DNA of 64,000 nt, taken from the NCBI GenBank assembly GCA_016704465.1, contig JADJAD010000001.1, positions 62,001-126,000 on the forward strand. The letters run 5' to 3'. A model generated the notes under the pieces. It was not told the origin of the DNA and searched no databases. It saw only the letters and a list, made by a program, of their open reading frames with translations. Origin of the DNA: Gemmatimonadota bacterium (GTDB taxonomy: Bacteria > Gemmatimonadota > Gemmatimonadetes > Gemmatimonadales > Gemmatimonadaceae). The translations under genes and the position numbers were made by a program. Positions 39,027-48,804 of the stretch are shown here, one piece after another (the stretch's first letter is position 1; each line of letters begins with the position of its first letter).

Positions 39027-40766
39027 TCAACGACCGTATCCCGGACCATAGAGGACCTTGCCCGCTCGCGCGCCCGTGTGGGCACCGCGTTCGATGGTGA
39101 CGGTGCCGTTCACCAGCACGAACTCGATCCCGACCGGCGACTCGAGCGGCGAGTCGTACGTGGCCTTGTCGTCCAACCGTTCCAGGTCGAAGATCGTCAC
39201 GTCGGCCCAGTTGCCCTCCTTGATCGAGCCGCGACCCGCCAGGCGCATGCGCGTCGCCGGCCACGACGTCTGCTTGCGGATCGCCTCCTCGACCGAGAGC
39301 ACCTTGCGGTCGCGTGCATAACGAGCGACCACGCGCACGGCATTGCCGTACATCCGCGGGTGCGGGAGCCCGGTCTGGTCCACCTGACCGGGGCTGAGCG
39401 CTGCCCCGGCATCGCTGCCAATGCTCGTCCACGGAAAGCGCAGCGCCGTCTCGATGTCCTGCTCGCTCATCATGTGATAGATCGCCATGACCCGTCCGCG
39501 TCCCTGGGCCACGAGGTCCCACGCGGCGTCGGCGGGTTCCTTCCCCATCTCGCGGGCGATTTGGGCGAGGGACTTCTGCTGGTACTTGGTGTTGGCAGGG
39601 TTCTGCGCGTTGACCAGCACCACGCCTTCCCACCCACCGGCCGCCTCGATGATGTTCCACCAGCCGGGCGAACCGGTCTGCACCTCGCGCTTGAGGCGTG
39701 CACGGGTCGCCGGATCGGCCAATCGAGCCAGGAGCGAGTCTCGTCCGCCATCGGCGGCCCACGACGGGATCGTGGCTTCCAGCCCAGTCCCTCCCGCGGT
39801 ATAGACGTAGAGGTCGGCCGCGACGTCCACGTTGCGCGCGCGCGCCGCCTCGACGACCTGTCGCACGCTGTCCATCAGGATTCCCCACCCCGGGCGATAC
39901 GCCGCCTTCAGGTGAAAGATCTCCGCCGGCAGCCCGCCCTCCTCGGCAATGCGGACCAGCTCGCGCACCGCCGTCACGACCCCGCGCCCCTCGTCACGCA
40001 TGTGGCTGGCGTACACGCCGCCATACTTCGCCGCCACCTTCGCCAGCTCGATCAGTTCCTCCGTGGTGCTGTACGAGCTGGGCGGGTAGATCAGCGCGGT
40101 GGTCATCCCCATTGCCCCGGCCCGCATGGCGCTGTCCACGCTGGTGCGCATGCGCGCCAGCTCGTCGGGCGTCGGGGCACGATTGAACGACTTGAGTACC
40201 GCGATGCGCGCCTGCGTGGCGCTGTAGTAGCTGCCGAAGTTGATGCTGATGCCCTGCTTTTCCAGGTTGGCGAAGTACTGGGGGATGCCGGACGCGGAGG
40301 TCGGGAAGCCCCCCTCGCCGCCGATGGCCGTGGTGACTCCCATGCGCAGCTTGTTCTCCGCCAGCCCGTTGCGCGGCAGCACGCCCCCCGACTGGTCCAT
40401 CATGTCGATCCACCCTGGCGACACGTACAGCCCCTTCGCGTCGATCTCGCGCGCCCCGCGACCGTCGATCTTGCCGATGCGGGCGAACCGCCCGTCGCGG
40501 ATACCGACGTCGGCGAGGATCCACGGATTCCCCATCCCGTCGAGCACGCGACCGTCGCGGATGACGACGTCGTACTCGGCCGCCCCGACGCGCGCGCTCC
40601 CATCGAGCGCCTCGCTGCTCGCCTGCCTGACGACCGCGCCCGACGGCGCGGGAGTCGGCCGGGTCGATGCGCAGCCAGCGGCGAGGAGGGCGGCGCCCAG
40701 CAGGCGCGCGCTGCGGGGAATCGCCACGCAGCGGCGAGCGGAGAATTGACGGACCATCGGAATCAT
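39027..40766 (-). CDS. N-acyl-D-amino-acid deacylase (D-aminoacylase) lipoprotein
   Basis: A 579-aa amidohydrolase-superfamily enzyme that hydrolyses N-acyl-D-amino acids (or dipeptides with a D-residue). It starts with a lipobox (LLGAALLAAGCAS), suggesting a periplasm-facing lipoprotein. Domain features: VVIRDGRVLDGMGNPWILADVGI, WIDMMDQSGGVLPRNG, ASHMRDEG and the late GSDAG. The usual HxH after the first strand reads MMDQSG here, a real departure from classic D-aminoacylases that have HTHxD, so the metal site may differ. ATG 40766 opens the lipoprotein signal. The palindrome TTGTATACAA lies 119 bp upstream. Confidence 0.85.
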   Translation of the reverse strand: MIPMVRQFSARRCVAIPRSARLLGAALLAAGCASTRPTPAPSGAVVRQASSEALDGSARVGAAEYDVVIRDGRVLDGMGNPWILADVGIRDGRFARIGKIDGRGAREIDAKGLYVSPGWIDMMDQSGGVLPRNGLAENKLRMGVTTAIGGEGGFPTSASGIPQYFANLEKQGISINFGSYYSATQARIAVLKSFNRAPTPDELARMRTSVDSAMRAGAMGMTTALIYPPSSYSTTEELIELAKVAAKYGGVYASHMRDEGRGVVTAVRELVRIAEEGGLPAEIFHLKAAYRPGWGILMDSVRQVVEAARARNVDVAADLYVYTAGGTGLEATIPSWAADGGRDSLLARLADPATRARLKREVQTGSPGWWNIIEAAGGWEGVVLVNAQNPANTKYQQKSLAQIAREMGKEPADAAWDLVAQGRGRVMAIYHMMSEQDIETALRFPWTSIGSDAGAALSPGQVDQTGLPHPRMYGNAVRVVARYARDRKVLSVEEAIRKQTSWPATRMRLAGRGSIKEGNWADVTIFDLERLDDKATYDSPLESPVGIEFVLVNGTVTIERGAHTGARAGKVLYGPGYGR

Positions 40767-40884
40767 CGGGAAGGAGGAGCCTCCGCGGCGGCGCGGCGCC
40801 ACGTTGGTGGTGTGGCGGCGCGACGTCGGCGCCACCCCTGAGGCATCTCCGCCGACGAGCTGCGTGAGCGCCCCACGTCGACAA

Positions 40885-40894
40885 TTGTATACAA
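40885..40894. promoter_or_regulatory. Palindrome TTGTATACAA, predicted GntR operator
   Basis: A perfect 10-bp palindrome in an AT-rich patch, between the amidohydrolase end and the D-aminoacylase start (119 bp away). The same 10-mer occurs at 47848, in the promoter of the GntR/FCD regulator. FCD regulators bind short palindromes of the GTATAC kind. Binding is predicted, not shown. Confidence 0.55.
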
Positions 40895-40947
40895 ATTGGC
40901 GCGGCCCACGCAACGCTTCGGCCGCGAGCGGACCAGGGCCGACGGGT

Positions 40948-42354
40948 CTACCGCACGCCAAACGGCTTGGGTGCGGCGACCGGGACGTGCCGCGGCACGA
41001 CGATCCGACCGTCCTGCACCACCACCCAACCGTCGCGAATCACAAGGTCGACCTTTGCCAGGTCGTCGAGCCGCTCGTCGGGCCGTCCGTCGACCACCAA
41101 CACGTCGGCGAGCTTGCCCGGCGTCAGCGTCCCCAGCTTGTCGTCCATGTCGAGCAGTTCCGCGTTGGTCTTCGTGGCGGCGACCAATGCCTCGGCCGGC
41201 GAGTAGCCGACGGCGGTGAAGTACTTCAATTCATTGATGTACGGTGCCGGTAGCTGCCGGTACCAGTCGACCACGAGGTCCGTCCCCACGCCGAGCTTCA
41301 CCCCGGCGCGGTGCATGCGCCGCATCACGTCGAGGTTGAGCGAGTCGTTGAAATTGAATCGACGCGATGTGGAGCCGAAGTAACCGCCGCCGCTCTTGTC
41401 GAACAGGATGGTGTAGATGTAGACGGTGGGGACGGCCTCCACCTTGCGATCCGCCATGAGCTGGATCGTTTCGTCGGTGCGCGGCAGCGGATGTTCGATC
41501 ATGTCGACCCCCGCCTCGACCGCCCACTGGATGTAGAAGTTCTCGCAATCGCAGGTGACCTTCAGGCCCAGGGCATGCGCCTCATCCACCGCGGCCCTGA
41601 CTTCATCGCGCGCGAAGTGCGACGCGATCTTGATGACGTCGGCTCCCCGGCGGAACATGTCACGCACCGCGCCGCGCCACGCGTCGGCGCCGGTCACGGT
41701 GACGATCGATCCAACATCGTTGACCTGCAGTCCTCCTTCGGACCCGTGCCCGCCGGGCGCGGTGATCAACTGCCCGGCGGCGAAGACCCGCGGACCCGGC
41801 AGGTCGTTGCGCCGCACCCACTCTTTCAGCCGGTACGTGATGCTGCCCGCCGACGCCACGTCCCGCACGCTGGTGATCCCGCTCTCGATGAAGTAGCGCA
41901 GACGCTGCGTCGCCCGGAGCGTGGCGTCGGCATCGTTCCCATCTTCGATGGTGGACAGTGGCGGGTCGACATACGTCAGGTGCGTGTGCAGGTCGATCAG
42001 GCCCGGAAGCACCGTCTTGCCGCTGACATCGATGACGCGCGCGTCGCGAGGCCAGTCGGTCGAGCTGGCGTCCATGATGCGCGCGATCTTGTTGCGCGAG
42101 ATGACCACGCTGGCCAGCCGAGCGGCGCTCCCGCTTCCGTCGAACACCCGCCCGCCGCGCAGCACGATCGTGCCGTCCGGTCCCTTGGGACCCGGCGGCA
42201 CCGGGACGCGTCGTGGATCGTCGCTCACCTCCTGCGTCGGCGAGAGCGAGCGGCGTCGGTCCTGTGCCCGCTCCTGCGCCATCGCCAGATGCATGGGCGC
42301 GACGACCAGGGCGAAGAGGGCGAACGACCAGCGCGAGCAGGGACGAATGCGCAT
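40948..42354 (-). CDS. Secreted amidohydrolase (imidazolonepropionase-like family)
   Basis: A 468-aa exported metal hydrolase with signal peptide MRIRPCSRWSFALFALVVAPMHLAMAQ. The amidohydrolase fold is shown by TVLPGLIDLHTHLTYVD (metal His pair), the Lys in DVIKIASHF, the His of MIEHPLPRTDE and the Asp in GVGTDLVVDW. COG1228-type enzymes act on Xaa-Pro and N-acyl dipeptides, organophosphate or hydantoin-like compounds, so the substrate is uncertain. It ends 181 bp upstream of the D-aminoacylase start on the same strand. No ribosome-binding site is clear. Confidence 0.88.
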   Translation of the reverse strand: MRIRPCSRWSFALFALVVAPMHLAMAQERAQDRRRSLSPTQEVSDDPRRVPVPPGPKGPDGTIVLRGGRVFDGSGSAARLASVVISRNKIARIMDASSTDWPRDARVIDVSGKTVLPGLIDLHTHLTYVDPPLSTIEDGNDADATLRATQRLRYFIESGITSVRDVASAGSITYRLKEWVRRNDLPGPRVFAAGQLITAPGGHGSEGGLQVNDVGSIVTVTGADAWRGAVRDMFRRGADVIKIASHFARDEVRAAVDEAHALGLKVTCDCENFYIQWAVEAGVDMIEHPLPRTDETIQLMADRKVEAVPTVYIYTILFDKSGGGYFGSTSRRFNFNDSLNLDVMRRMHRAGVKLGVGTDLVVDWYRQLPAPYINELKYFTAVGYSPAEALVAATKTNAELLDMDDKLGTLTPGKLADVLVVDGRPDERLDDLAKVDLVIRDGWVVVQDGRIVVPRHVPVAAPKPFGVR

Positions 42355-42456
42355 TGGCGTCGGGGGAAGGGCGTGGATGATCGATCGGGGGGCGTGTCGT
42401 GCTCTCCGTGCAACCTCTCGTCTTAAGGTGCATCGCGGAAGGTGCCAGGGGTGCGC

Positions 42457-42462
42457 TAGCTT
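42457..42462 (+). promoter_or_regulatory. Possible -10 box of the VPS10-like gene
   Basis: TAGCTT lies 45 bp before the GTG start at 42508, which itself has a good AGGAGG. This third copy of the motif argues that TAGCTT can serve as a -10 even for genes with a normal leader. Confidence 0.35.
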
Positions 42463-42507
42463 GTGCCGCGTCACTTGTGTAGACCACACCCACTCAGGAG
42501 GTCGTCG

Positions 42508-45500
42508 GTGTCACTGCGCCGCCGTCCGCTCATTGTCGTCGCCGTTTCGCTCCTCTTCCTGGTTGCCCCGCTCGCGCGCGCGTTGGCGCAGGCTCCAATC
42601 CCTCCCGCGCCCGCCGACACCTCCTGGAAGGGGGGCCCGTTCGACCGCCTGTCGTTCCGCAACATCGGCCCCACCGGCCCGAGCGGGCGGGTGGACGACC
42701 TCGCCGTGCTCGAGCGCGACCCCAACGTCTTCTACATCGCCGCGGCCACCGGCGGCCTGTGGAAGACCGAGAACGGCGGGACCACCCTCACCCCCGTCTT
42801 CGACTCGGCGAGCGCCGTGTCCATCGGCGCGGTGACGATCCCGACGGACGACCCCAACCTGGTGTGGGTCGGAACAGGTGAGAACAACAACCGGCAGAGC
42901 TCCTCGTGGGGTGACGGCGTCCACAAGTCGACCGACGGCGGCAAGTCGTGGCGTAACATGGGGCTGCTGGAGTCGCGCCAGGTCGCACGCATCGTCATCG
43001 ACCCGGTGGACCACGACGTCGTCTTCGTCGCAGCGTTAGGCGACCTGTGGCGCGCCGGAGGTGACCGCGGCATCTACAAGACCTCCGACGGTGGGCTCAC
43101 CTGGACACGCGTGCTCGATGTCGGTCCCGAAGCCGGCGGCACCGACCTCGTGATGGATCCGCAGAACAACAAGGTCCTCTACGCGGCCACCTACCAGCGC
43201 CGCCGCGCATCGTTCGGCTTCAACGGCGGGGGACCGAACAGCGGGCTCTGGAAGTCCACCGACGCCGGGCGCACCTGGGCGCGCCTGACGACCGGGCTCC
43301 CCGACGGGGCCATGGGGCGCATCGGGCTCGATGTCTTCCGTGCCAACCCCAACATCGTCTATGCGCGCGTGGAGCACGAGAAGCAGGGGGGCGTGTATCG
43401 CAGCGACGACGCCGGGCAGAGCTGGCGCAAGATGGGATCGCACAACAGCCGGCCCATGTACTTCGGCATCATTCGCGTCGACCCCACGAACGACCTGCGC
43501 GTCTACCTCCCCGAGACGCCGCTCGGCATCTCCGACGATGGCGGCAAGACGTTCCGGTTCGACGGCGCCGAGCGCATCCACGTGGATCACCACGCGATGT
43601 GGATCAACCCGCGCAACCCCAGCCACATGCTGATCGGCAACGACGGCGGCGTGGCAATGTCACGCGACAAGGGACGCAAGTGGCAATGGTTCCCGCACCT
43701 GCTCGTCGCGCAGTTCTACCACGCTAGCTACGACATGCAGGTCCCCTACAACGTCTGCGGCGGACTGCAGGACAACAACTCCTGGTGTGGCCCGAGCCGG
43801 GTGCGCCATGGCGAGGGGATCGGCGACCACGACTGGTGGTCGCTGACGGGTGGCGACGGTTTCGTCAACCTCATCGATCCCACCGATGCCCGCCTGATCT
43901 ACACCTCGTCGCAGGAGGGGTACATCGCGCGGATGGACAAGGTGACGGGTGAACAGAAGGTCATTCGTCCCGAGGCCGCCGCGAACGCGGCGCGCTATCG
44001 CTGGAACTGGGATACGCCGTTCCTGCTCTCGCCACACAATCCATCCACGGTCTACATCGGCGGGAACCGCCTCTTTCGCTCCACCGACCGCGGCTCGTCG
44101 TGGACGCCGATCAGTCCGGACCTCACCACCGCGGTCGATCGTGACACGCTCCAGCTGATGGGGACGCGGCTCAAGGAGGTGAAGCTGGCGAAGAACGACG
44201 GGGTCGAGGATTACGGCACCCTGTTCACGGTCGCCGAATCGCGCCGCGTGGCGGGGCTGATCTACACCGGCTCCGACGACGGCCAGGTGCACGTGACGCG
44301 CGACGGCGGGGCCACGTGGACAAACCTCACCTCCCGTATGGTGGGCGTCCCTCGGTGGGCGTACGTCTCTCGCGTGGAGCCGTCGCGCTTTGCCGACGGA
44401 ACGGTGTACGTCACGTTCGACGCGCATCGCACCGGCGACTACGGCAGTTACCTGTTCGCCAGCACCGACTTCGGCGCGACCTTCAAGTCCATCGCCGGCA
44501 CGCTTCCAAAAGGCGAGGTCGCGCGCAGTATCACCGAGGACCAGAAGAACGCCGACGTCCTCTACCTCGGCACAGAGACCGGCCTCTGGGTCACGCTCGA
44601 TCGCGGACAGCGCTGGACGCGGGTGCGCGCGAACCTCCCGACCGTCCCGGTCTACGAGATCACGCTGCATCCGCGAGACAATGCCATGATCCTCGCCACC
44701 CACGGGCGCGGGATCTGGATCCTCGACGACCTCACACCGTTCCAGGAAGGCGCGAAGGCCCAACTCGCCGATGCGCACCTGTACACGCTCCCCCCCACCG
44801 AACAGCAGTCCGCCGCGAACCTGCGATTCTACTTCTTCCAGGGCGACATGCAGTACCTCGGCCCCAATCCTCCACTCGGCGCGCCGATCCGCTACTGGCT
44901 CAAGACACGCGCCGACAGCACGCGCGTCGCGATCACCGACGGGGCGGGCAACCTCGTGCGCACGCTCCAGGGGCGCGGACATGAAGGACGCCGCGCGGAC
45001 CGGGATGAACAGCGTGCTGTGGGACCTTCGCATCGAGCCGATCCCTGCACCAAAGGGGGACAGCATCGCCCAATCCTCCCCGTTCGGCGGCGGCGGCCCC
45101 AATCGCGGGACGCAGGGCCCGTGGGTCCTGCCAGGCCCGTTCACCGCCACCCTGGTCGTGAATGGCCGGCAGGTCGCGTCGCAGGGATTCACCGTCGTGG
45201 GCGACCGGGATATCACGATCACCGACGCCGATCGGCAGCAACGCTTCGAGGTGCTCAAGGAAGGGCAGCGCCTCGAGGCGCGACTGTCCGAGGCCGTCTC
45301 GGCCATGCGAACCGCCAAGGGGCAGTTCGCGCAGCTCAAGGGAATCCTCGCCGATTCCACCACGGTGCCGGCCGACCTGCGTGCCACGTTCGACACGCTC
45401 GACAAGCAGCTCGCACCGTTCAGGAAACGATTCTACCTGATGGCCGAGGGAGACGACGAGTCCGAGTTCGAGGGCCTCGAATTCCGTACCGTCCTGCCGT

Positions 45501-45709
45501 TCAAGTTGAGTGGCCTCGTCGGTGGCGTCGGCGGCGCGACGATGCCGCTGACTACCACAGACCTCGACCAGTGGAACGAGCTGCGGACCGAGGTTCCGGC
45601 GGCGATCGATGACGTCAATGCCTTCATCGTGCAGCTCAAGCCGTTCTACGCACGACTGCTCGAGGCCGGCCTCTTTCCGGTGGTCCCGAAGCCGCTCGTG
45701 AAGCCGTAA
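42508..45709 (+). CDS. Secreted BNR/VPS10-type beta-propeller protein, one apparent frameshift
   Basis: A ~1065-aa exported protein of sortilin-like repeats. The signal peptide (LIVVAVSLLFLVAPLARALAQ) is followed by many Asp-box repeats such as STDGGKSW, TSDGGLTW, STDAGRTW, SDDAGQSW, STDRGSSW and TRDGGATW, forming propellers; the second half is helical (KEGQRLEARLSEAVSAMR). The original frame goes on to 45612, but from ~44980 the conserved continuation (MNSVLWDLRIEPIPAPKG) is in the next frame and stops at 45709. The shift falls at CAGGGGCGCGG (44970-44980). This is either a sequencing indel or a lesion. GTG 42508 has AGGAGG 6 bp upstream. Confidence 0.8.
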
Positions 45710-45818
45710 GTCGTCCCGCGCGTGGCGAGCGACGGACGCGCTTCTTCAGGCGCGGGGCGCGGTCGCCGCGTCGACTGGATCTCCCGGAGGGCTGCCCGCA
45801 GGCAGGCCGCCCTCCGCG

Positions 45819-47005
45819 TCAGCGCGCCGGTTCCTTCGCCGGTTCGTTCGCCGGTACCTTCGCCGATTTCCGCCAGCTCTCGCCGAGCACGCGCACGAAG
45901 TTGCCCCGAGGATGCCCGTGATGTCGGCATCGCTGTACTTGCGCCGGATGAGTCCCTCGGTGAGGTCGAACATGCGCTTGGGGTGATCGAGTCCCTCGAT
46001 GTCGATCTTGTCGCGGAACGCGTAGCTCCCCTTGTAGCTCTCCTTCAGCCGCTTGTACTGCTCGGGGGGCAGGTCGTCGTAGCCATCGAGGTCGACGTCG
46101 CTGCCGACCCCGACATGCTCCACCCCGATCATCTTCGCCACGTAGTCGAAGTGATCGAGCGCGTCCTCGATCGTCGTGGGCTCCCGGTCCTTCACGAAGT
46201 TGCGCACCCCGGTGATCCCCATGACGCTGCCGGCCTTGCCGCAGGCGCGGATCACTTCGTCCGGCTTGCAGCGCGGGTGACCTGCGTTGAGGGCGCGCGC
46301 GTTGGAGTGCGTCACCAGCACGGGGCGCGACGACGCCTCGAAGGCGTCGAGGGAGGTGCGGTCGCCGCAGTGGGAGACGTCGACTGCCATGCCGACGTCG
46401 TTCATCTTCTGCACCAGCCGCACGCCGGCGTCGCTCAGCCCGTCGTCGCGCCGCTCGGTGGAGCCGTTGCCCCACATGTTTCGCGTGTTGTACGTGAGCT
46501 GCGAGACGCGCTGCCCGAGGGCGTAGAAGCGGTCGACATCGGCGAGGGTGCGGAAGTGCTCCGAGTTCTGGACGCCGAGTATGAGGCCGATCTTGCGCGC
46601 CGCCTTGGCTCGGACAAAATCGTCGGCGCTATCGATGCGCGCAAAGGCGTCGGTGTGCGCCGAGATGAAGCCGGTGAACGCGCTGAGGAACCAGAACGCG
46701 TTCTCGTAGGCCGTCGGCCCGCCGATGCCTGTCGCCGGATGGAAGACGGTGATCCCTGAATCTCGAAAGCGCTGCAGGTCGGCGTCGGTGAAGCTGTCGG
46801 GGTCGCTCATCCACCTGTTGCCCGCCGCGCCGATCGAGAGCACGCCGAGCATGTCGACCACGATCGATTCCTGCACCAGCCGGATGCACCGCGCCGAGTA
46901 CTCGGTCGCGTCGTCGGAAAAGAGCCGGTAGCGTCCCCGCGTGAGGAACGGGGTACCGATGGCGGCGACGCTAAATTTGTGCACAAACTCGCGACGGGAT
47001 GTCAA
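45819..47005 (-). CDS. M19 membrane dipeptidase, one apparent frameshift
   Basis: A ~395-aa M19 metallodipeptidase, the second in the window. Features: VVDMLGVLSIGAA, GLILGVQNSEHF, VSQLTYNTRNMWGNG, MAVDVSHCGDRT, VLVTHSNARALN, MGITGVRNFVKD and VGVGSDVDLDGYDDLPPEQYKRL. The N-terminus has a Tat-like RREFVHKF. The C-terminal ILGGNFVRVLGESWRK is in a different frame after a CCCC run at 45904-45907; one more G (minus strand) would restore it, and the read frame is closed at 45819. TTG 47005 is the only start available and has no ribosome-binding site. A 76-bp gap separates it from the GntR gene, so they may be co-transcribed. Confidence 0.78.
46976..46987. promoter_or_regulatory. 12-bp palindrome TTTGTGCACAAA near M19 start
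   Basis: A perfect palindrome, similar in form to TTGTATACAA (TTGT-N2-ACAA), lies just inside the M19 coding region, at codons ~7-10 (Phe-Val-His-Lys). It might be a third regulator site or a coincidence of codons. Confidence 0.25.
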
Positions 47006-47081
47006 GGCCGGAGACCGGAGCGTGGGGTAGCCCGCCGGCCAGGCGGGGCCGGCCGGAGTGCGGATGTGCGGCGGCGCACCA

Positions 47082-47798
47082 CTACCACTGGCCTCGCTCG
47101 CCGACGTTGGTGATAACAGCGCCGAGCCGTTGGGCGGCGTTGCGCCAGTTGGTCTGCACGGCGGCTTGCGCTGCGTCGGGATTCCCGCTCTTGATGGCGC
47201 GGACGATGACGGCGTGCTCGCTCACCGAGGACTTGAGGTCACGCACGAGCAGGCTGACGTAGATGCGCTCGTAGCGCTCGGCCTGCGGCTTCACCGCCTC
47301 GAAGAGCGCCAGCAGGCGCGGGCCGGCCGCCGCCTCGACATAGCGGCAATGGAAGCGCTCGTCGAGCTCCCACAGTCGGTTGTGATTCGGCTGCTTGGCT
47401 TCGGCAGCCTTCTTGAACTGCGCGTTGATCTCCGTGAGCTCGGCGGCAAGCGCCTCCCGCTCGGCGGCGGGGAGCTGGGCGGCGAATCGTGCCGCGAGCC
47501 CCTCCACTTCGGCGAGGATCGAAAAGAGTTCGTGCGCGTCCTCGTTGGTCAGGGGCGCCACGGTGGGACGCGACTGCTGCAGGGACGGCGAGTCTACGAT
47601 GTAGCCCTCCTGCTGCAGACGCTGCAGGGCGCCTCGCACGGGGGTTCGACTGACGCCGAGGCGCTGGGAGACATCGGTCTCCACGATGCGGGAGCCCGGG
47701 GCGAGCTGCCCGCGGACGATGAGTTCTCGCAGCTTGCGATACACGAGCTCTGGTCGCGCCGCTCGCTGCGGCGTCCCGCGCCTGGCCGCTGTCGTCAC
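47082..47798 (-). CDS. GntR-family transcriptional regulator (FCD domain)
   Basis: A 238-aa repressor or activator: an N-terminal winged helix-turn-helix (~20-85; VYRKLRELIVRGQLAPGSRIVETDVSQRLGVSRTPVRGALQRLQQEGYI) and a C-terminal all-helical FCD ligand domain (~95-225) with conserved DERFHCRYVEAA and VSEHAVIVRAIKSGNPDAA. FCD regulators usually respond to carboxylic acids or amino acids. GTG 47798 has AGGAGG at 5 bp. It is divergent from the GNAT-racemase-M20 operon, and TTGTATACAA lies between them (47848-47857), so it most likely controls both directions. Confidence 0.93.
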   Translation of the reverse strand: MTTAARRGTPQRAARPELVYRKLRELIVRGQLAPGSRIVETDVSQRLGVSRTPVRGALQRLQQEGYIVDSPSLQQSRPTVAPLTNEDAHELFSILAEVEGLAARFAAQLPAAEREALAAELTEINAQFKKAAEAKQPNHNRLWELDERFHCRYVEAAAGPRLLALFEAVKPQAERYERIYVSLLVRDLKSSVSEHAVIVRAIKSGNPDAAQAAVQTNWRNAAQRLGAVITNVGERGQW

Positions 47799-47847
47799 GC
47801 CCCCTCCTGTCGCCCGGAAAATCCGACCCTTCTCGATCGTGCGCGAT

Positions 47848-47857
47848 TTGTATACAA
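47848..47857. promoter_or_regulatory. Palindrome TTGTATACAA, predicted GntR operator
   Basis: The palindrome lies 50 bp from the GntR start and 73 bp from the GNAT start in the divergent promoter. The identical 10-mer lies at 40885. It is predicted as the autoregulatory operator of the GntR protein. Confidence 0.6.
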
Positions 47858-47929
47858 TTCTGCTCCTTGTGAGTATCTATTTCGCTGACAAATGTGGCGC
47901 AAGTATTCCCGCCCCGTGAGGCCTGCTGC

Positions 47930-48748
47930 ATGACCGACCCGCTCGACAGCATCAGTATCCGCGATCTTTGCACGCTCGAGGAGTATGCCGAGTGCTGCGA
48001 AATTCAGGAGGAGACGTGGGGGCGCGGCTTTTCCGAGCGGGTCCCGGCGGCCATCCTCCGCGTGTCACAGAAGATCGGCGGCGTGACCGCCGGGGCGTTC
48101 GACGGCAACGATCGCATGATCGGGTTTGTGTTCGGCATGACCGGGATCCGCGAGGGCAGGCCGGCGCACTGGTCCGACATGCTGGCGGTCCGCGAGGAAG
48201 CGCGCGGACGCCACATCGGCGACCGCCTCAAGCACTTCCAGCGGCAGCAGGTGCAGCGCATCGGCGTCGATGTCATGCTCTGGACGTCCGATCCGCTCGT
48301 CGCCCGCAACGCCCATTTCAACATCAACCGGCTGGGCGCGCTCCCGGTCGAGTACGTGGAGAACATCTACGGCGCCAATACCGGGAGTACGCTGCATGGC
48401 GCGCTCCCCACCGATCGCACGGTGATCGCGTGGCAGCTGTCGAAGGTGCACGCCCCCGTGCCCGGGGCCGCCAGGGAGCGCCCCGGCGACGCCACCCTCC
48501 CGCTGGCGAATCCGCTCGATGGCGAGGCGCACCCGCACTTCGTGGACCCGGGCCCTGCCGACGCCATCCGTGTGCAGGTGCCGGTCGACCTGGTCGCGGT
48601 GCAACAGGCCGGCGGCGACGCCGCGATGCGCTGGCGCCTCAGCGTGCGCGGCGCCTTCAACGCGCTCCTCGCGCGCGGCATGCAGGTCCAGCGGTTCGTG
48701 CGCCCTTCGGCACGCGGGCTGCCGTACTACGTCTTCGCCCACTCCTGA
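47930..48748 (+). CDS. GNAT N-acyltransferase (COG3375 type), racemase partner
   Basis: A 272-aa GNAT-superfamily protein of the group found next to menC-like racemases in other bacteria. Core features: ECCEIQEETWGRGFSERVPAAILRVSQKIGG, LAVREEARGRHIGDRLK (acyl-CoA-binding loop) and LLALPVEYVENIYG-like segment ALPVEYVENIYGANTGST. In that context the protein is thought to N-succinylate or N-acylate D-amino acids. GAGG lies 8 bp before ATG 47930. It is the first gene of the operon; 56 bp separate it from the racemase. The stop codon falls inside a heptamer repeat (CCTGAGT)3. The acyl donor cannot be read from sequence. Confidence 0.85.
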   Translation: MTDPLDSISIRDLCTLEEYAECCEIQEETWGRGFSERVPAAILRVSQKIGGVTAGAFDGNDRMIGFVFGMTGIREGRPAHWSDMLAVREEARGRHIGDRLKHFQRQQVQRIGVDVMLWTSDPLVARNAHFNINRLGALPVEYVENIYGANTGSTLHGALPTDRTVIAWQLSKVHAPVPGAARERPGDATLPLANPLDGEAHPHFVDPGPADAIRVQVPVDLVAVQQAGGDAAMRWRLSVRGAFNALLARGMQVQRFVRPSARGLPYYVFAHS

Positions 48749-48783
48749 GTCCTGAGTCCTGAGTCCTCAGTCCTCGTCCTCGT
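48744..48783 (+). repeat. Heptamer repeat CCTGAGT at the GNAT stop
   Basis: CCTGAGT three times, then CCTCAGT and two CCTCGT units. The first unit contains the stop codon of the GNAT gene. The period is seven, as in the ACGGGRG arrays, but the unit differs. Confidence 0.85.
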
Positions 48784-48804
48784 CCCCCTCCCTCCGCCTC
48801 GCTC

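Noticed and set aside
44986..45612. Original-frame C-terminus of the VPS10-like gene
   Set aside because: The residues after ~44985 in that frame look random, while the next frame carries conserved family sequence.
47000..47005. TTGACA at the M19 start as a -35 element
   Set aside because: No convincing -10 follows at 16-18 bp, and the bases are the start codon and next codon of the gene.
48744..48783. CRISPR-like array at the GNAT stop
   Set aside because: Period of seven with no spacers; it is a simple tandem repeat. No CRISPR array or cas gene is seen in the window.
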